A stretch of 64,000 bases of DNA, from NCBI GenBank assembly GCA_037157565.1, contig JAZHRO010000036.1, forward strand, positions 22,556,501 through 22,620,500, given 5' to 3'. The translations under genes and the position numbers were made by a program. The notes under the pieces were generated by a model that worked only from the letters and a program-made list of their open reading frames with translations, searched no databases and was not told the origin of the DNA. The stretch is from Thalassia testudinum (Eukaryota > Streptophyta > Magnoliopsida > Alismatales > Hydrocharitaceae). Shown here piece after piece: positions 46,344 through 57,654 of the stretch (position 1 is its first letter; each line of letters begins with the position of its first letter).

Positions 46344-47715
46344 AGTGTCCCTGCAAGTAAGTTTCTATTCCATTCCTTTCATTTTTCTCTTCTCTCTTCA
46401 CGGGTGTTTTTATTTTTTTGCTGTGCAGGTAAACCTGTTGCAAGGCGAAGACAGGTAGACGAAGTCGGGAACGTGGGCAGATCCAAGGCGGGAACGAGAG
46501 CATGAAGACTCCGACACCGCATTGGAGCTTCGCACACGTTGCCGAACAAGTAGGTTTCTTTTTTGAGCAACCTAGGTTAACTTGTAAACTTAATAAAAAA
46601 AAAAAACTAAAAACTAAAAAACTAGAAAAACTTCTTGGGATCTCTTGGGGCAAGTGGATTAAAATTCACTTGTTTGATTGATTGCCCTTACTCCCACCCC
46701 CCCAAGATTTCCCGCCGTACTTCGCATAGCGAAAATCCAAGAATCTTGATTCTTGAATTTTTCACCGTGTGAAGTATTCTTTGAGGCAAATAAAAAGATT
46801 GATTGCCACACTTCTTTGCCTCATTTACCTACAATTCGAGATCACCTTTTTGGTGGGGAGACTTGGAATTGAGTTGATTCCAACCCCACCACGAATTTTT
46901 CAACTTGCCTAAGATTCGATCCTGAATATTTCAACACCAACAATTTTAGTTTCTTTATTTGTTGATTAAGCCTTGTGTGTGGAAATCTTGTTGGTGATTG
47001 GGAGCAATTGAATTGAAGTGCTTTGGCTCCCTTTCACATAAATCTAAAACTGATTCGTGCATCCACACATAGAAATCTCCATTTAGGGTAGCCCATTGCA
47101 TTTTAGCATGCATTAACCAATTGACATTGAAGAAGGATTTGTTGGGTTTAGAAGAAAACTTGTATTCTTGCAAAACCCGGAGATTGGTTGAATTGGTAAT
47201 TAAGAGAAATCCTAAAATCCATACTACTTAAGGCTAAATTCTAAAAACCATTCACCAATTAAAAACTTCAATTCAGGGAGATTTCCCTGTTGCATGCTTA
47301 TTTTACACACTCTAAAAATCAATCACTTGGGCATTACCCGTAAACAACGCCCTTTACATTCCAAAAAGCACTTGACCCTAAGCCTCTAACTAAAACTGGT
47401 AGTAACTTGACCCTTCTTAAGGATTGGAGGTCTAACTACCTGCGTGTAGTGTCTACGTGCTGGTGAGGGTTCCTGCGTGCTATCGGGTGTCTATGACTGG
47501 GGCAAATGGCCTTTCAATCTGGCTTGGTGGTTTCGCAGTGCCCGCATTAGGTTTCGTAGTTTGTGATAGTAGGTAACTTAGATCATTAGGTCTAAGGGCA
47601 CACTGTAGAGGTTAGGAATTTGATTTAATTGATTTATCATCAAGTGTACCTTTGCAGCGTCATTTCTCTCGTCTCTTTTCTCTTCTCATCTCCCCAATTC
47701 TTCTTGCGGTAGTGC
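46344..47715 (+). other. LTR-2 untranslated leader
   Basis: About 1.4 kb with no conserved frame. A pyrimidine stretch ending TGCTGTGCAG|GTAAAC at about 46428 could act as a splice site. Confidence 0.6.
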
Positions 47716-48759
47716 ATGTTTGGGAGGAGGTCACAAAACCCTGAACTGTGTGAATTGTCTAATAATTTTAGAAAAGGAGCCGAATCGTCCTCCTCCTCCA
47801 TAAACATGTCTGCACACCCACCCCCAAATCCTGAGGGAGGAAACTGCCCTCAGAACCCACCAGGTGGTGGAACCTTAGATCCCATAACCTGCCTCCAAGC
47901 CCAAATGGAAATGTATAATGAGCAAATGGAAGCCATTCGGGAAACATTGTAGGAGATGCAGAACCCTCCCGAACGGGGGGAGCCTAGGTCTCTTAGCTCC
48001 TATCAGAGTCCCGCTGTTATAGAGACCATAGGACAAATTCGGGTCCCCATGGGCGGGGATGACTTTGAACTGAAACCTAATATAATTGGCCTAATAAATT
48101 TTCACTTCCATGGTCTTGCAAGTGAAGATCCTTTTCTCCAATTGGAAGACCTAACCAGACTGGCTGAAACTGTTAAACCAAGAAATGTTGGGTTACCCAT
48201 AGTCATGAAAATGTTCCCGTTTTCATTGTGGGATAAAGCGTTGCAGTGGCTACGCACCCTTGGGAGAACCATCCACTCTTGGGAAGAGATGCGAACAGCG
48301 TTTCTCAAGAAGTTCTTCCCAATTGGGCGAACCAATGCACTTCGTCGTGCTTTCACTTCATTTACGCAACAAAACGGTGAACAATTTCATGAGGCATGGG
48401 TGAGGTATAATGACCTCCTCAGGAAGTGTCCGCACTACGGTCTGCCTAAGTGCCTTATAGCCCAGATTTTGTACTATGGGCTAAATGAGACTTTGAAGCA
48501 GATAGCAGACGCTTCTTGCGGAGGGAATTTTATGAATAAAGCCGAGAATGGAGCATTCGAACTGTTTGAAAATATGAGTGAAAACTCAATGAACAATGCC
48601 TCCATTATCGCCTTTAATCGTACCAGCCAGCCCCGAAATGTCCACGAAGTTGACACGGGACCCTCCCATTCATCCGCTGATCTTAGCCTTATTGCACAAA
48701 AATTGGATGAAGTCTCCGTCGTGCACAAGAAGCTGGACGAGCATCTGGCCAACCCCTGA
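47716..48759 (+). pseudogene. gag: LTR-2 gag, N-terminal and capsid part
   Basis: One frame with a single in-frame stop (TAG at 47950-47952). The first 78 codons are Ser/Pro-rich; the next 267 contain the Retrotrans_gag capsid region: INFHFHGLASEDPFLQLEDL, LFPFSLxxKAxxWL-like MFPFSLWDKALQWLRTLG, SWEEMRTAFLKKFFP, QQNGEQFHEAWVRYNDLLRK and CPHYGLPKCLIAQILYYGL. This pattern is typical of Athila-type Ty3/gypsy gag, the structural protein that packs the RNA. It ends in a TGA at 48757, after a helical LDEVSVVHKKLDEHL. Apart from these stops it is well kept. The downstream gag part is read in the same frame from 48943. Confidence 0.9.
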
Positions 48760-49658
48760 CCGATCTCTGGCAAACACCACCTCTTCACCACTTCGTCACA
48801 ATCCACATTCTTCCAACACCAGGCTTATCCCGAGAAACCTCGTAAGACCTTCCTTACCGAGTGTCGCGCCAAGAGACTCGGTAAGTCATGTGGAGCTGGC
48901 TTCTGCGAGCCAGTATTTTGACACGGAGGACCAAGCCTCCGTGTGCTCGATGCATATTTACATGAGGATGTGTCTTCTGGCATAGAAGATGCTTGCGCCC
49001 TGGGGAACAACCCGTTCTCTGCCACTTATAACCCAGGGTGGAGAAATCATCCAAACTTCGCATGGTCCAACAACCCGCAATGCCAAAACCCTGTAGGTGG
49101 ACAAATGCGACCGTCCGAACCCGTCATCCCAAGGGCCCAGTCTAATCCTGTGGCAAATCTGCCATCAGGTCCTTGCATACCGCAAACTGAACATGCATCA
49201 AGTCCTCTTGATAAATTGATGCGAATGATGACGGATATGTCAAAGAGCCATGAAGAGAACATGACCTCTCTTCTGCACCAATTAGCGCAGCAGAATGCTG
49301 AGATCAGTCAACTACCATGGCGACTCGATCTCAGGGCACTCTTCCCGCCCAACCTGTTCCAAACCTGCGAAACTTCATACCCCATGGTCCGCAACCACAG
49401 GTACAACCTTCTCAGGGACAGGTTCATCATATTCTGCAAGCTCCGAGCATTCCACTGGGATTTCAGGCTAATCCCGCTACAGCACCGCACTCTTATGTCC
49501 CTATTGCGAACCCTCCTCCGCCATATGATCCCACTGGACCCGCATCGTCCAATGCTATCACTACGAGGAGCGGTAAGCTGACTGTCGATCTACCTCGACC
49601 TGATCCTGGCCCGTCTTCTTCATCGCCCTCTCATTCGGGATGCGCATCGCATTCGTGA
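48760..49658 (+). pseudogene. gag: LTR-2 gag, C-terminal part and linker to protease
   Basis: It continues the gag of the preceding entry. From 48943 the same frame reads NNPFSATYNPGWRNHPNFAW, a hallmark of Athila-type gag C-termini, then a helical LDKLMRMMTDMSKSHEENM. Near 49316 the reading shifts to another frame, which carries ATRSQGTLPAQPVPNLRNF, a Pro/Gln-rich linker, and AITTRSGK, another family hallmark, before a stop at 49656. In-frame stops at 48757 and about 48919 and the shift show decay. No zinc knuckle CCHC is visible. Confidence 0.8.
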
Positions 49659-49676
49659 GAGGACGATACACCCAAA

Positions 49677-50542
49677 TTGGTGCCAGAATCAGTCCCATTC
49701 CCTGAGGCTCTACTGAGGGAGCCAAAAGGCAAAAAGAAAGATACACAGGCCTTTGATAACCTGCGTAATTTGTTCAGGGATGTAGAAATCAAGGTACCCC
49801 TACTCGAGGCTATCTACCACATACCTACTGTTACCCGATTTTCAAAGACTACAAAACACCCAGGCGACAGTCAAAGAAAACTAAGAATTCGGTGGTTCTC
49901 TCTTCTCATGCGAGTTGTGCTATACTGTCAAATCTACCACCAAAGCAGAAATATCCGGGCACACCGCTTATCTCCTACGGCATCCAAGGCTGCAATTTTA
50001 ACCGTACCCTGCTTGATCTAGGATCTTCCATAAATCTTATACCAACCATCATGCTCGAAAAATTCTCCTTGGGAAATCTGAAACCCACCCCTGTCACGTT
50101 ACAGTTGGCAGATCGTTCTGTCAAAATCCTAAAGGGTGTGGTGAAAGACGTGGTGGTTAGGGTCAACAGTCTCTGTTTTCCTATTGACTTTCTTGTTTTA
50201 GATATGGAAGTTCCTAGTTCACTTTTTGATTGTCCGATCATCCTTGGTCGACCTTTCTTGGCCACAGCCCATGCCATTATCGACTGCGAGTCAGGCTGTA
50301 TTAAGATTGTCGTTGGATCTGAAAAGCTCAAGCTTAACATCTTAAAGGCAGCCAAGAACTGTGATTGCGATTGCATCAAGGATGACACGTATGACGAGGA
50401 CATGACCGTCAGTGCGTGTATCGGACTATTTGGGACCTATTCGGACTGCTGTGGATTACCTATAAACACTGATGACTGCCTGATCAACACATACTGTGAC
50501 GTTCCCCCATCCCTCCCTTGTCCCGTACCTTCTCTTGGCTAG
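49677..50542 (+). pseudogene. pro: LTR-2 aspartic protease domain
   Basis: From 49677 one frame reads PESVPFPEALLREPKGKKKD, TQAFDNLRNLFRDVEIKVPL and LEAIYHIPTVTRF, the linker that precedes protease in Athila-type pol. Near 49890 the frame shifts, and 49892-50542 carries the retropepsin-like domain: CNFNRTLLDLGSSINLIP with the DLGS active-site version of D(T/S)G usual in this lineage, VTLQLADRSVKILKGVVKDV, FPIDFLVLDME and IILGRPFLATAHAIID. The enzyme would cleave the gag-pol precursor. After about residue 150 the sequence becomes Cys/Asp-rich and ends at 50542. The reverse transcriptase that should follow is missing. The frameshift makes it inactive as read. Confidence 0.88.
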
Positions 50543-52069
50543 ACTTCTGACAAGGTTTTCTCTGCTTCCTATACCTCGTGGTTGGAGTCATGTCCGGGCT
50601 ACTCACCGCCGATCCACATTCTTGAAGACCGGATTACCCTTTCTTCCCCGCCAAATCAGGCGGATTTGCAAATCCACACTAAGACCTTGAACCCATATAC
50701 TTCTCACTAGGGCTATTCCTTTTTGGATCCATCTATCCAAGAAGCCCCTCTTCTTGGCCAATCTGAGGGCCAACTGCTTCCTCCTGACTTGTTTTCTGTT
50801 CCGCCTGGGACACTCTCATCCCAGAAAATGACAGATCCTTCACCACCCACCATCCACCCACCCTACCACCCTACTGTATACCCTGCACGTCAGCTCTCAT
50901 TACCCGATATTTCATCCTTTCTCTACCTTTCCCTGCATGCATATGAGGACATAGCATTGTCTGGCATGGGGGGGTGGATAGGCATCCATAGGATCTGGGT
51001 ATTTTATGGTATCATGAAGTTTCCACCTATTTATAAATATGCAAGAAAAAGGAAAAGAAAAAAAATATAATAATAATAAATGGTGTTTAGTAATGATCTG
51101 AAGGCTGAAACAAAAATACAATAAGTGTTTATGGATATTCAACCTCTGTTTTGAAGACTTTCTAGGCCATAGAAGCTAGATTCGCTCAGGCTTAGCTTAA
51201 TTCACTTGAGCATTGACAAGATAGATCGGAATCTCTCCTAACTAAGGACGTATTCTTGCACCTGAGACACCAGTACAGGATCCGTTGGCTTGCTTTTACT
51301 TGAGAACTTAAGTAAACTTGGTTCACACTACACATATCAGGAAAGACCAGGTGAACATTAGATCCAACCCTAGTGTTCGTTAGGGAAGGTGGAGTCCTTA
51401 CCTGTGTGCGCAGATAGACTTTTTATCCCAGGTTTTAGTCTTGTGTTTAGGAGAAACTCTTTCCACCAAAAAGAAACTCTCCCACCAAAAAGAAAAGTGT
51501 GCTCCTCCAAATAGTGTTGTAAGAGATACACTGACACGTGTTTCAAAAAAAAAATGCAAATAAGTCAGTACATCTCACAAATATCTGTAAAGTCTCTACC
51601 TTAAAAAGGTTCTTCAGGGTAAGTCGCAAATACCCTGTTTTCCTGTGAGCCGCAAATGTTAGAAAATGGGAGTTGAGTTTTCTGTCATCTTCTTAAGGGT
51701 CAATCCGAAATCACGAGCTGAAACTGGGACCAACCTGTACTTAAAAATTCATGAAACCCTGGGCTTGAGTCTTAATGTTCATCTGGTCAGTCTTGATCCT
51801 TCACTATGCACAAGCCATAACCTCTTGAGCTCTCGAGTACGGCAAAAACCTCTTGGGTCTTGGAAATCGTACTTAAGGTTTAAATATCAAGAGTCCTGGT
51901 TAGTCGAGAGATGATCTATGTCAAGTGAGACTTAAGGTACTGGTAGTCTTCTCTACAATTGGTTCTCACAATATCCAACAAAAAACACACCTGTGTTTTC
52001 TCAGAAGAAAATCTTCAGCTTAAAGATCATTTCTAAATACATTACAAAAATGTTTTGCTAGGGACTAGC
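50543..52069 (+). other. LTR-2 region between protease and 3' LTR, polymerase absent
   Basis: A Pro/Ser-rich open stretch at 50723-51070 has no domain. GGCATGGGGGGGTGG at 50963-50977 resembles the PPT. The remainder (51100-52060) is untranslatable and corresponds to a 3' untranslated region. No RT motif (such as YxDD), RNase H or integrase zinc finger could be found in any frame. Confidence 0.7.
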
Positions 52070-52089
52070 AAAAGATAGGTATGGGGGTA
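52070..52089 (+). promoter_or_regulatory. LTR-2 polypurine tract
   Basis: AAAAGATAGGTATGGGGGTA directly before TGATTGCAC. Confidence 0.85.
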
Positions 52090-52168
52090 TGATTGCACTA
52101 CAAAAATACACCTGCAATTGTGCCGTCTTGTGCTATTTCCTAGCATTACCAGTGCACATTACGGTTCC

Positions 52169-53956
52169 TGTTGAACGCATACGAATCACTACGCTAACGT
52201 GTTTGGTTTTGGAAAACCTATCGTTGTAGTTTGAAAGCGAAGAAGTCGTGTTCAACAAATAAAATTTATACCGATATTAAAATTCCAGGTCGAACATAGG
52301 GAGGCGGACGTTTGATTTAAAAACTATGCGTTTCTTTTTATTTGTCACGGAATAATTCAATTTAAAACTATCTAATTCTTTACAATAAATAGAAGAGAGA
52401 GAGAGTAAGAGAGAAAGAGAATATTACATAGAGAAATCAAAATGAGATGTAGAATAAACAGAGAATTTATCATTAGGGGGATTTGTTCATTACAACTAGA
52501 AAGCAAAAAACAATTACTCTAGAAAGCGATAAATTTACTCTAGAAAGCATTAAAAGAATGGAGGGAGAAATGTCCTCCTCGACGATTGCTTGGAGGACGA
52601 GCAAAACTTCTCTAGAAAGTAGTAAATCTATACTAGAAAGCAGTAAAAAGAATAGGGAGAGAGAAATCCTCCTCGACGGTTGCTTGGAGGACGAGCCGGA
52701 CGGGATAACGCCTCGACGAAGGGGAACGAAGCAAGACGAAGGAGGACGAAGTAGAAGAACGGGAACGGAGCAGCACGCCGTCATCGTTGCGGGATCCACT
52801 TCCGAAGGGGGATGAAAATTTGGACTTTATCTCGCGAGAAGCATCCCAGGTGTGGGACAAGCTTCTCTTGAGCTTTGGAGGGGTAGAGAGGAGAAGGAAG
52901 GGATGAGAATTTCGTATGGAGGGGGTCTCCTTTTATAGTTGCAAGGAGTGGGGGCAAAATGGGCATTACAACTTCAAAATAATAAATGAGGGGTCTTTAG
53001 TGACGGATAAAACCGTCGCTAAAGCCCCCAACATGGGCGTAGCTTCCGCGCCCACGCGCGCCTGCTCAGCTGCTCGCGTGCGCAACACCTACGCACGTTC
53101 AACGATCCTCAGCCGTCCGATTGCGAGAACGGACGGCTTAAGTCGTCCCTTCACCCGCTGCATTGCTCGCCCGCCCACGTGCGATCGCGTGTTACACGTG
53201 GGTGTCCGTGAGTGCGTCATCTTGATTGAGCACGCGCTACCGTTGGATCGCGATCGTGTGGTCGATCGGAGGCGCACCACCGCTCCAATTTCAGCATGGC
53301 GAGGCTCGAACGCGCATCCCTGCTTCGCGTTAGAGCGCCCGACCAACACGCTGGGATCACGTTTATGTCGAGCGCCTGACTTCAGGGCGGGCGCATCGCA
53401 GCTGTTGGATCTTGATCCGACGGTGGGGAAAGGCGGATGCGGAGACTGCTGAGATTGCATGCGGCTGTTTGGGCGACCGAGATGGCACCACGTGGCGCCA
53501 TCTTGGCTGTCCATCTTCTGGAAGTTGTAGATGGTGCTACAGATGTCGGATTGACTCGATTCTTGCGTTGTTGGGCTGCCATCGTCAATCCGAATTCATC
53601 CGTCTGATCGGATTTGTCATCTGAAGTGCGGATTTTCGCCATCTTGGCCCTTGATCCTCTAGGGTTCCTAGGTCACTAACTGATGCTACGGATGCCTGAT
53701 TAGGGCGATCTTGGAGTCGTTGAACTCCAATCGTCGCCCTGATCACATCCATACGGTTGGATCTTTGATCCGAGGCCCCGATGAAATATTTTCCCTATCC
53801 AAGCACATAAAAGGAGACAATTAACCTCCATTTTATTCAAACTACTCTAAATGCAAGATGATGCATGTTATGCAATATTTATATCATGAAATGCAATCCT
53901 ATGCTTACGAACATGCATAAATAGACACCTTAAGTAGTGCAAATGTGTTTACATCA
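52169..53956 (-). mobile_element. Solo LTR-3 LTR, minus orientation, inside the LTR-2 3' LTR
   Basis: On the minus strand it starts TGATGTAAACACATTTGCAC and ends GCGTTCAACA. Flanks GTTCC (52164-52168) and GCTCC (53957-53961) are a 5-bp duplication with one transition, and the uninterrupted LTR-2 5' LTR has GGTTCCATAG at this point. Contains the minus-strand TATA box CTTTTATA (52930-52937 as written on plus) and the hairpin at 52995-53024. Confidence 0.9.
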
Positions 53957-55400
53957 GCTCCATAGTCACATTTGTAAAAATACATGCATGCATGCATTTA
54001 ATTGAGAGGGGAGGAGAATGAATAAAATGGCCTTGCAATTCACATTTTCTTCGAGTGCTTCTTTGCAATATTTCCATCTCCATTTTTATTTCTTTTTGAT
54101 TTTGAAATCTTTCTTCCCGCGGTTGCTATGCATGGCCTCACCTTCTCCTCACACCATGCTCTGCAGCAGGCCCTTCCCTGCGGCAGCCTCTCCCTGCCAT
54201 GAGTCGTGCATGAGCCATGCACAGCCAGGGCATGGCTGTGCATGGCTTTCTTCTTCTATAAATAGAGGGCGGCTTCTTCTTGCAAAGCAGCCTGGTCCTC
54301 CACTTCAAAAACCCAACGCAGCTCACTTCCAGGCCACCGTCCCCTCCCCTCTCCCTCCATACGCCGGCCCTCCTCCTCTATGGAGACACCTGGCGGATAG
54401 GAGCACCTCACGGTGGTGCACAACCACCATCGTGAGACCACCACCGCCCAGCTCATCAAAGAGCCGGTGGGCGTGGTGGCCTTCTTCCCTGTTCCACCTT
54501 CCACGCCATTCTAGCCATTGGAGCGGATCCACACGCAGCAGCAGCAGCAGCAAGGTGGCAGCAGCAGCACGCAGTAGCAGGCCGCCCTCGCCTTTCCGTG
54601 CGCGCCTGCAGGCGCCCTCGCCTCCTGCTCGTTCGCACTGCATTCGCGCTCCTTCGCCTGTAATCGGCCACCGTGCGCCACTGCAGCGGTCGGCCAAGCC
54701 ACACCACGCACCCCAGCAGCACTCACAAGCCTCCGTGCAAGCAGCAGGTCACCCTCACCCTCCACCGTGCATGCCAACTCCCTCTCCGCGTGCTCTGTCG
54801 CGAACTTCTCTGTGCCCGCAACCGGCTGGCGTAGACCTTCTTCCTCGCGTGCTAGCCCGCACGCGCCAACTGCAAGCCGCCCGCACACATAGCACCTCCC
54901 ACTCCCGGTTGCGCGGCGCGGCCTTACACTGTATCCACTGTTCATGCCAGTCTACGGAACACTGTGGCTACAGTGGGGTGAGTGGAAAGCTTCTCACTTA
55001 TCCGGTCACCCGGTGCGCCGCAACTGGCCTTTGCCCGCACGCACGTCTCGCCTCGCATTCTGCCAGTGCCCGCCTGCACGTCTACCAGCCTGTGTATGCC
55101 TACCTTCGCCCTCCCCACTCGCCCGTGTACGCCTGCACCACCCGCTTCCTTCGCCCGCATACGCCTCTCCGCGCAACGCTGTGTGCTGCGGCCCCTCCTC
55201 TCTGCGCCACTCCCTCCGACGCACATCCTCTACGCGCATATGCACCTGCGCATGCGTGGAAACCTTCAGGCGACACTTCACGACCTCAGACGGCTTAAAC
55301 GCCATTTCCTTCCTTTGCAGGCGCTCTCTCTCTCTCTCTCTCTACAAATACACATGCACACACACACTCACACTTTCATACACACACACACACCTATACA

Positions 55401-56177
55401 CTATTATATACTTATATACATACATATATATATTTATATCTATGTATATTTATATATGTATATACATATATATACACATATATATATATACTTATATTTA
55501 TACATATAGTAGTACCTATATACTTATGTATTAGTATACATACATATATATATATATACATATATCTATATACTTATATATATATACATATATACACACC
55601 TACTTATACATATATATATATATATGTACATATATATATATATGTATATATGTATATATATATACATATATACATATATATATACATCTATATAGTATTA
55701 TATACATGCATACATATATATATATATATCTAGTTATATATGTGTATATATATATGTATATATATATAAGTATATATGTATGTAGCTATATGTATAGATA
55801 GATATATGTATAGATATATATATATATGTATGCATGTATATAATACTATATAGATGTATATATATATGTATATATGTATATATATATATATGTATATATG
55901 TATATATATATATATGTATATATGTATATATATATATATACATATATACATATATATATACATCTATATAGTATTATATACATGCATACATATATATATA
56001 TATATCTATACATATATCTATCTATACATATAGCTACATACATATATACTTATATATATATACATATATATATACACATATATAACTAGATATATATATA
56101 CCTATATATTTATAACCATATATATATATATATACATATAGATATATTTACATATATACATATATATATATATATAT
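55401..56177. repeat. TA-rich tract of the LTR-2 3' LTR, with a large palindrome
   Basis: About 780 bases of TA-rich repeat. Between 55730 and 56089 the sequence is a near-perfect inverted repeat centred near 55910. Confidence 0.95.
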
Positions 56178-56859
56178 TTTCACATTACCTACTATACGCG
56201 GTATCGTGGGAATATTTGCACCAGTTGCTGATATTCCCCGATACATGCATACAAAAAGTGTGTTCGCATTCATCTTCCACCATCCATCCTACGCCTTACA
56301 CATGGCACTTCGTCCTGTTGGTTGCATCTTTCTAGACGACGACCGACTCGACACCGTGCTACACTCCATCTCCGCCTCCACCCCCACCCCTTTATACATA
56401 TATATCTATACTATATTTACTTTATTTCTATTTCTCTTGCATGCCCATAAAAAGATAAAAAAATATATAAAAGAGAAAAGATAATCCTTGACTTGCAGGT
56501 ACTCCGTCTTGCGAATAGCACGACCCATTTTTGAACCCTGATTTGGCTCAAAGCCAAGAACTTAATTTTGTGGGTGTGCCTCAAGGACAAAGATTACTAG
56601 AAAAAATATAAATAGAAAAACACCAAAAACACAATAAACGAACGGAAGAGATTCATTGTAGGAAAGGCGTAGAAACTTAACTTGTTAGCCCACTTCCCTG
56701 AGTTTGACCCTGGGCCTAAAAGTGACCAAGATAAAATCAAGTAGGCTAGGTTAAAAATTTTGTAAAGAGATGGTTAGGTCCAAATTAGGTTAACCACTAT
56801 ACACACTTCAATGTTAAAATCACCATATTAACAACCTATTCGGGTCCGACACCAACAAG

Positions 56860-57634
56860 TTATCGTGGGTAATAGCCCATAGGTAGGTTGTCCAGAGCCC
56901 AGTCACAGAACCACTCCCTTCTTGCTACCTTTAGGTAAATCTTAGACCAGAGAAGCTTCCTACTTAAGAAGAAAAAGAAAAAAATAAAAGAAAAAGGAGA
57001 AAAGAAAGAAAAAAACTAAAGAAATAAGCCACACTTTGCCGCACCAGTATGGCTGGCAAGTTGTTGGTGGTAACAGCTCATCGACCGGTTGTCTAGAACC
57101 CAGCTCAAGAAATGCACTAAAAATTCCAAAACACTTAGGAAGAAGCGGAGAAGTAGAATAAGCTAGGGAGATATACACTAGATTCACCCTTGTGTTGAGC
57201 CCATAAAAGTAAAAGTAGGGAGAAAGCTACCAGTCGTATAGATACACCTTTAGGCAGAACTCTTTTTAAGGTCACCTAGGGGTGTAGAAACTCGAAGTCC
57301 ATTCTGATTGCTGATCAACGAGTCTATCACTTTCACAAAAAGATGCTTAGAACTTAGGGTTCTTATCGAGTCTTGGACAGGCTGAGTGGCCGTAGAAAGC
57401 CACTCTATAACCCTGAACTCAAAAATCCAAAAAAAATTAGAAAAGAAGAAAAAAAGATCCCTCTTTGAATGGGGCAAGAACTTGAGGCGATCTGCATTTT
57501 GGTAGATACCCGGGCATTGTTGTGTCTTGTAGTTCAAATCCTAGTTGAAATCCCTAACTGTTGAAAATTACTATTGCCCAAGAAATCTGACTTAATTCTC
57601 TTATAAATAACATATAATTTTGCTAGGCACTAGC
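56860..57634 (+). other. LTR-3 3' untranslated region with an imperfect tandem repeat
   Basis: Two ~180-bp units with CAAGTT...GGTGGTAA.AGC.CAT, GGTTGTC.AGA.CCCAG (56855 on, and about 57050 on). The first unit starts in LTR-3 sequence left of the LTR-2 insertion. No open frame of note. Confidence 0.6.
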
Positions 57635-57654
57635 AAAAGATAGGCATGGGGGTG
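57635..57654 (+). promoter_or_regulatory. LTR-3 polypurine tract
   Basis: AAAAGATAGGCATGGGGGTG directly before TGATGTAAA. Confidence 0.85.

Larger units (their letters stand above)
43433..56854 (+). mobile_element. LTR-2 element, Athila-like Ty3/gypsy, gag-protease only
   Basis: 5' LTR 43433-46316, 3' LTR 52090-56854 (interrupted by a solo LTR-3), perfect 5-bp duplication ACAAG (43428-43432 and 56855-56859). PBS 46326-46343, gag and protease 47716-50542, PPT 52070-52089. No reverse transcriptase, RNase H, integrase or envelope-like frame between the protease and the 3' LTR, which are only 1.5 kb apart. The LTRs differ by about one base in twenty over the last 90 bases by eye, clearly less than the LTR-3 pair that surrounds them, in agreement with the nesting order. 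Confidence 0.92.
52090..56854 (+). repeat. LTR-2 3' LTR, split by a solo LTR-3
   Basis: Parts 52090-52168 and 53957-56854 together make an LTR of about 2.97 kb that aligns with 43433-46316. It ends GGGTCCGACACCA. Extra length against the 5' LTR is mostly in the TA-rich tract. Confidence 0.9.

Noticed and set aside
54018..55298. 426-codon open frame in the LTR-2 3' LTR
   Set aside because: It spans the TATA box and GC-rich low-complexity DNA, is broken in the 5' LTR copy (274 codons) and in the solo copy, and overlaps long open frames on the other strand. Composition explains it.
55734..56089. Tyr/Ile-rich open frames on both strands
   Set aside because: Translation of TA-rich repeat; palindromic DNA gives the same peptide from both strands.
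43433..56854. Direct LTR arrays or evenly spaced repeats as CRISPR
   Set aside because: Eukaryotic DNA with LTR structure; no short direct repeats with unique spacers.
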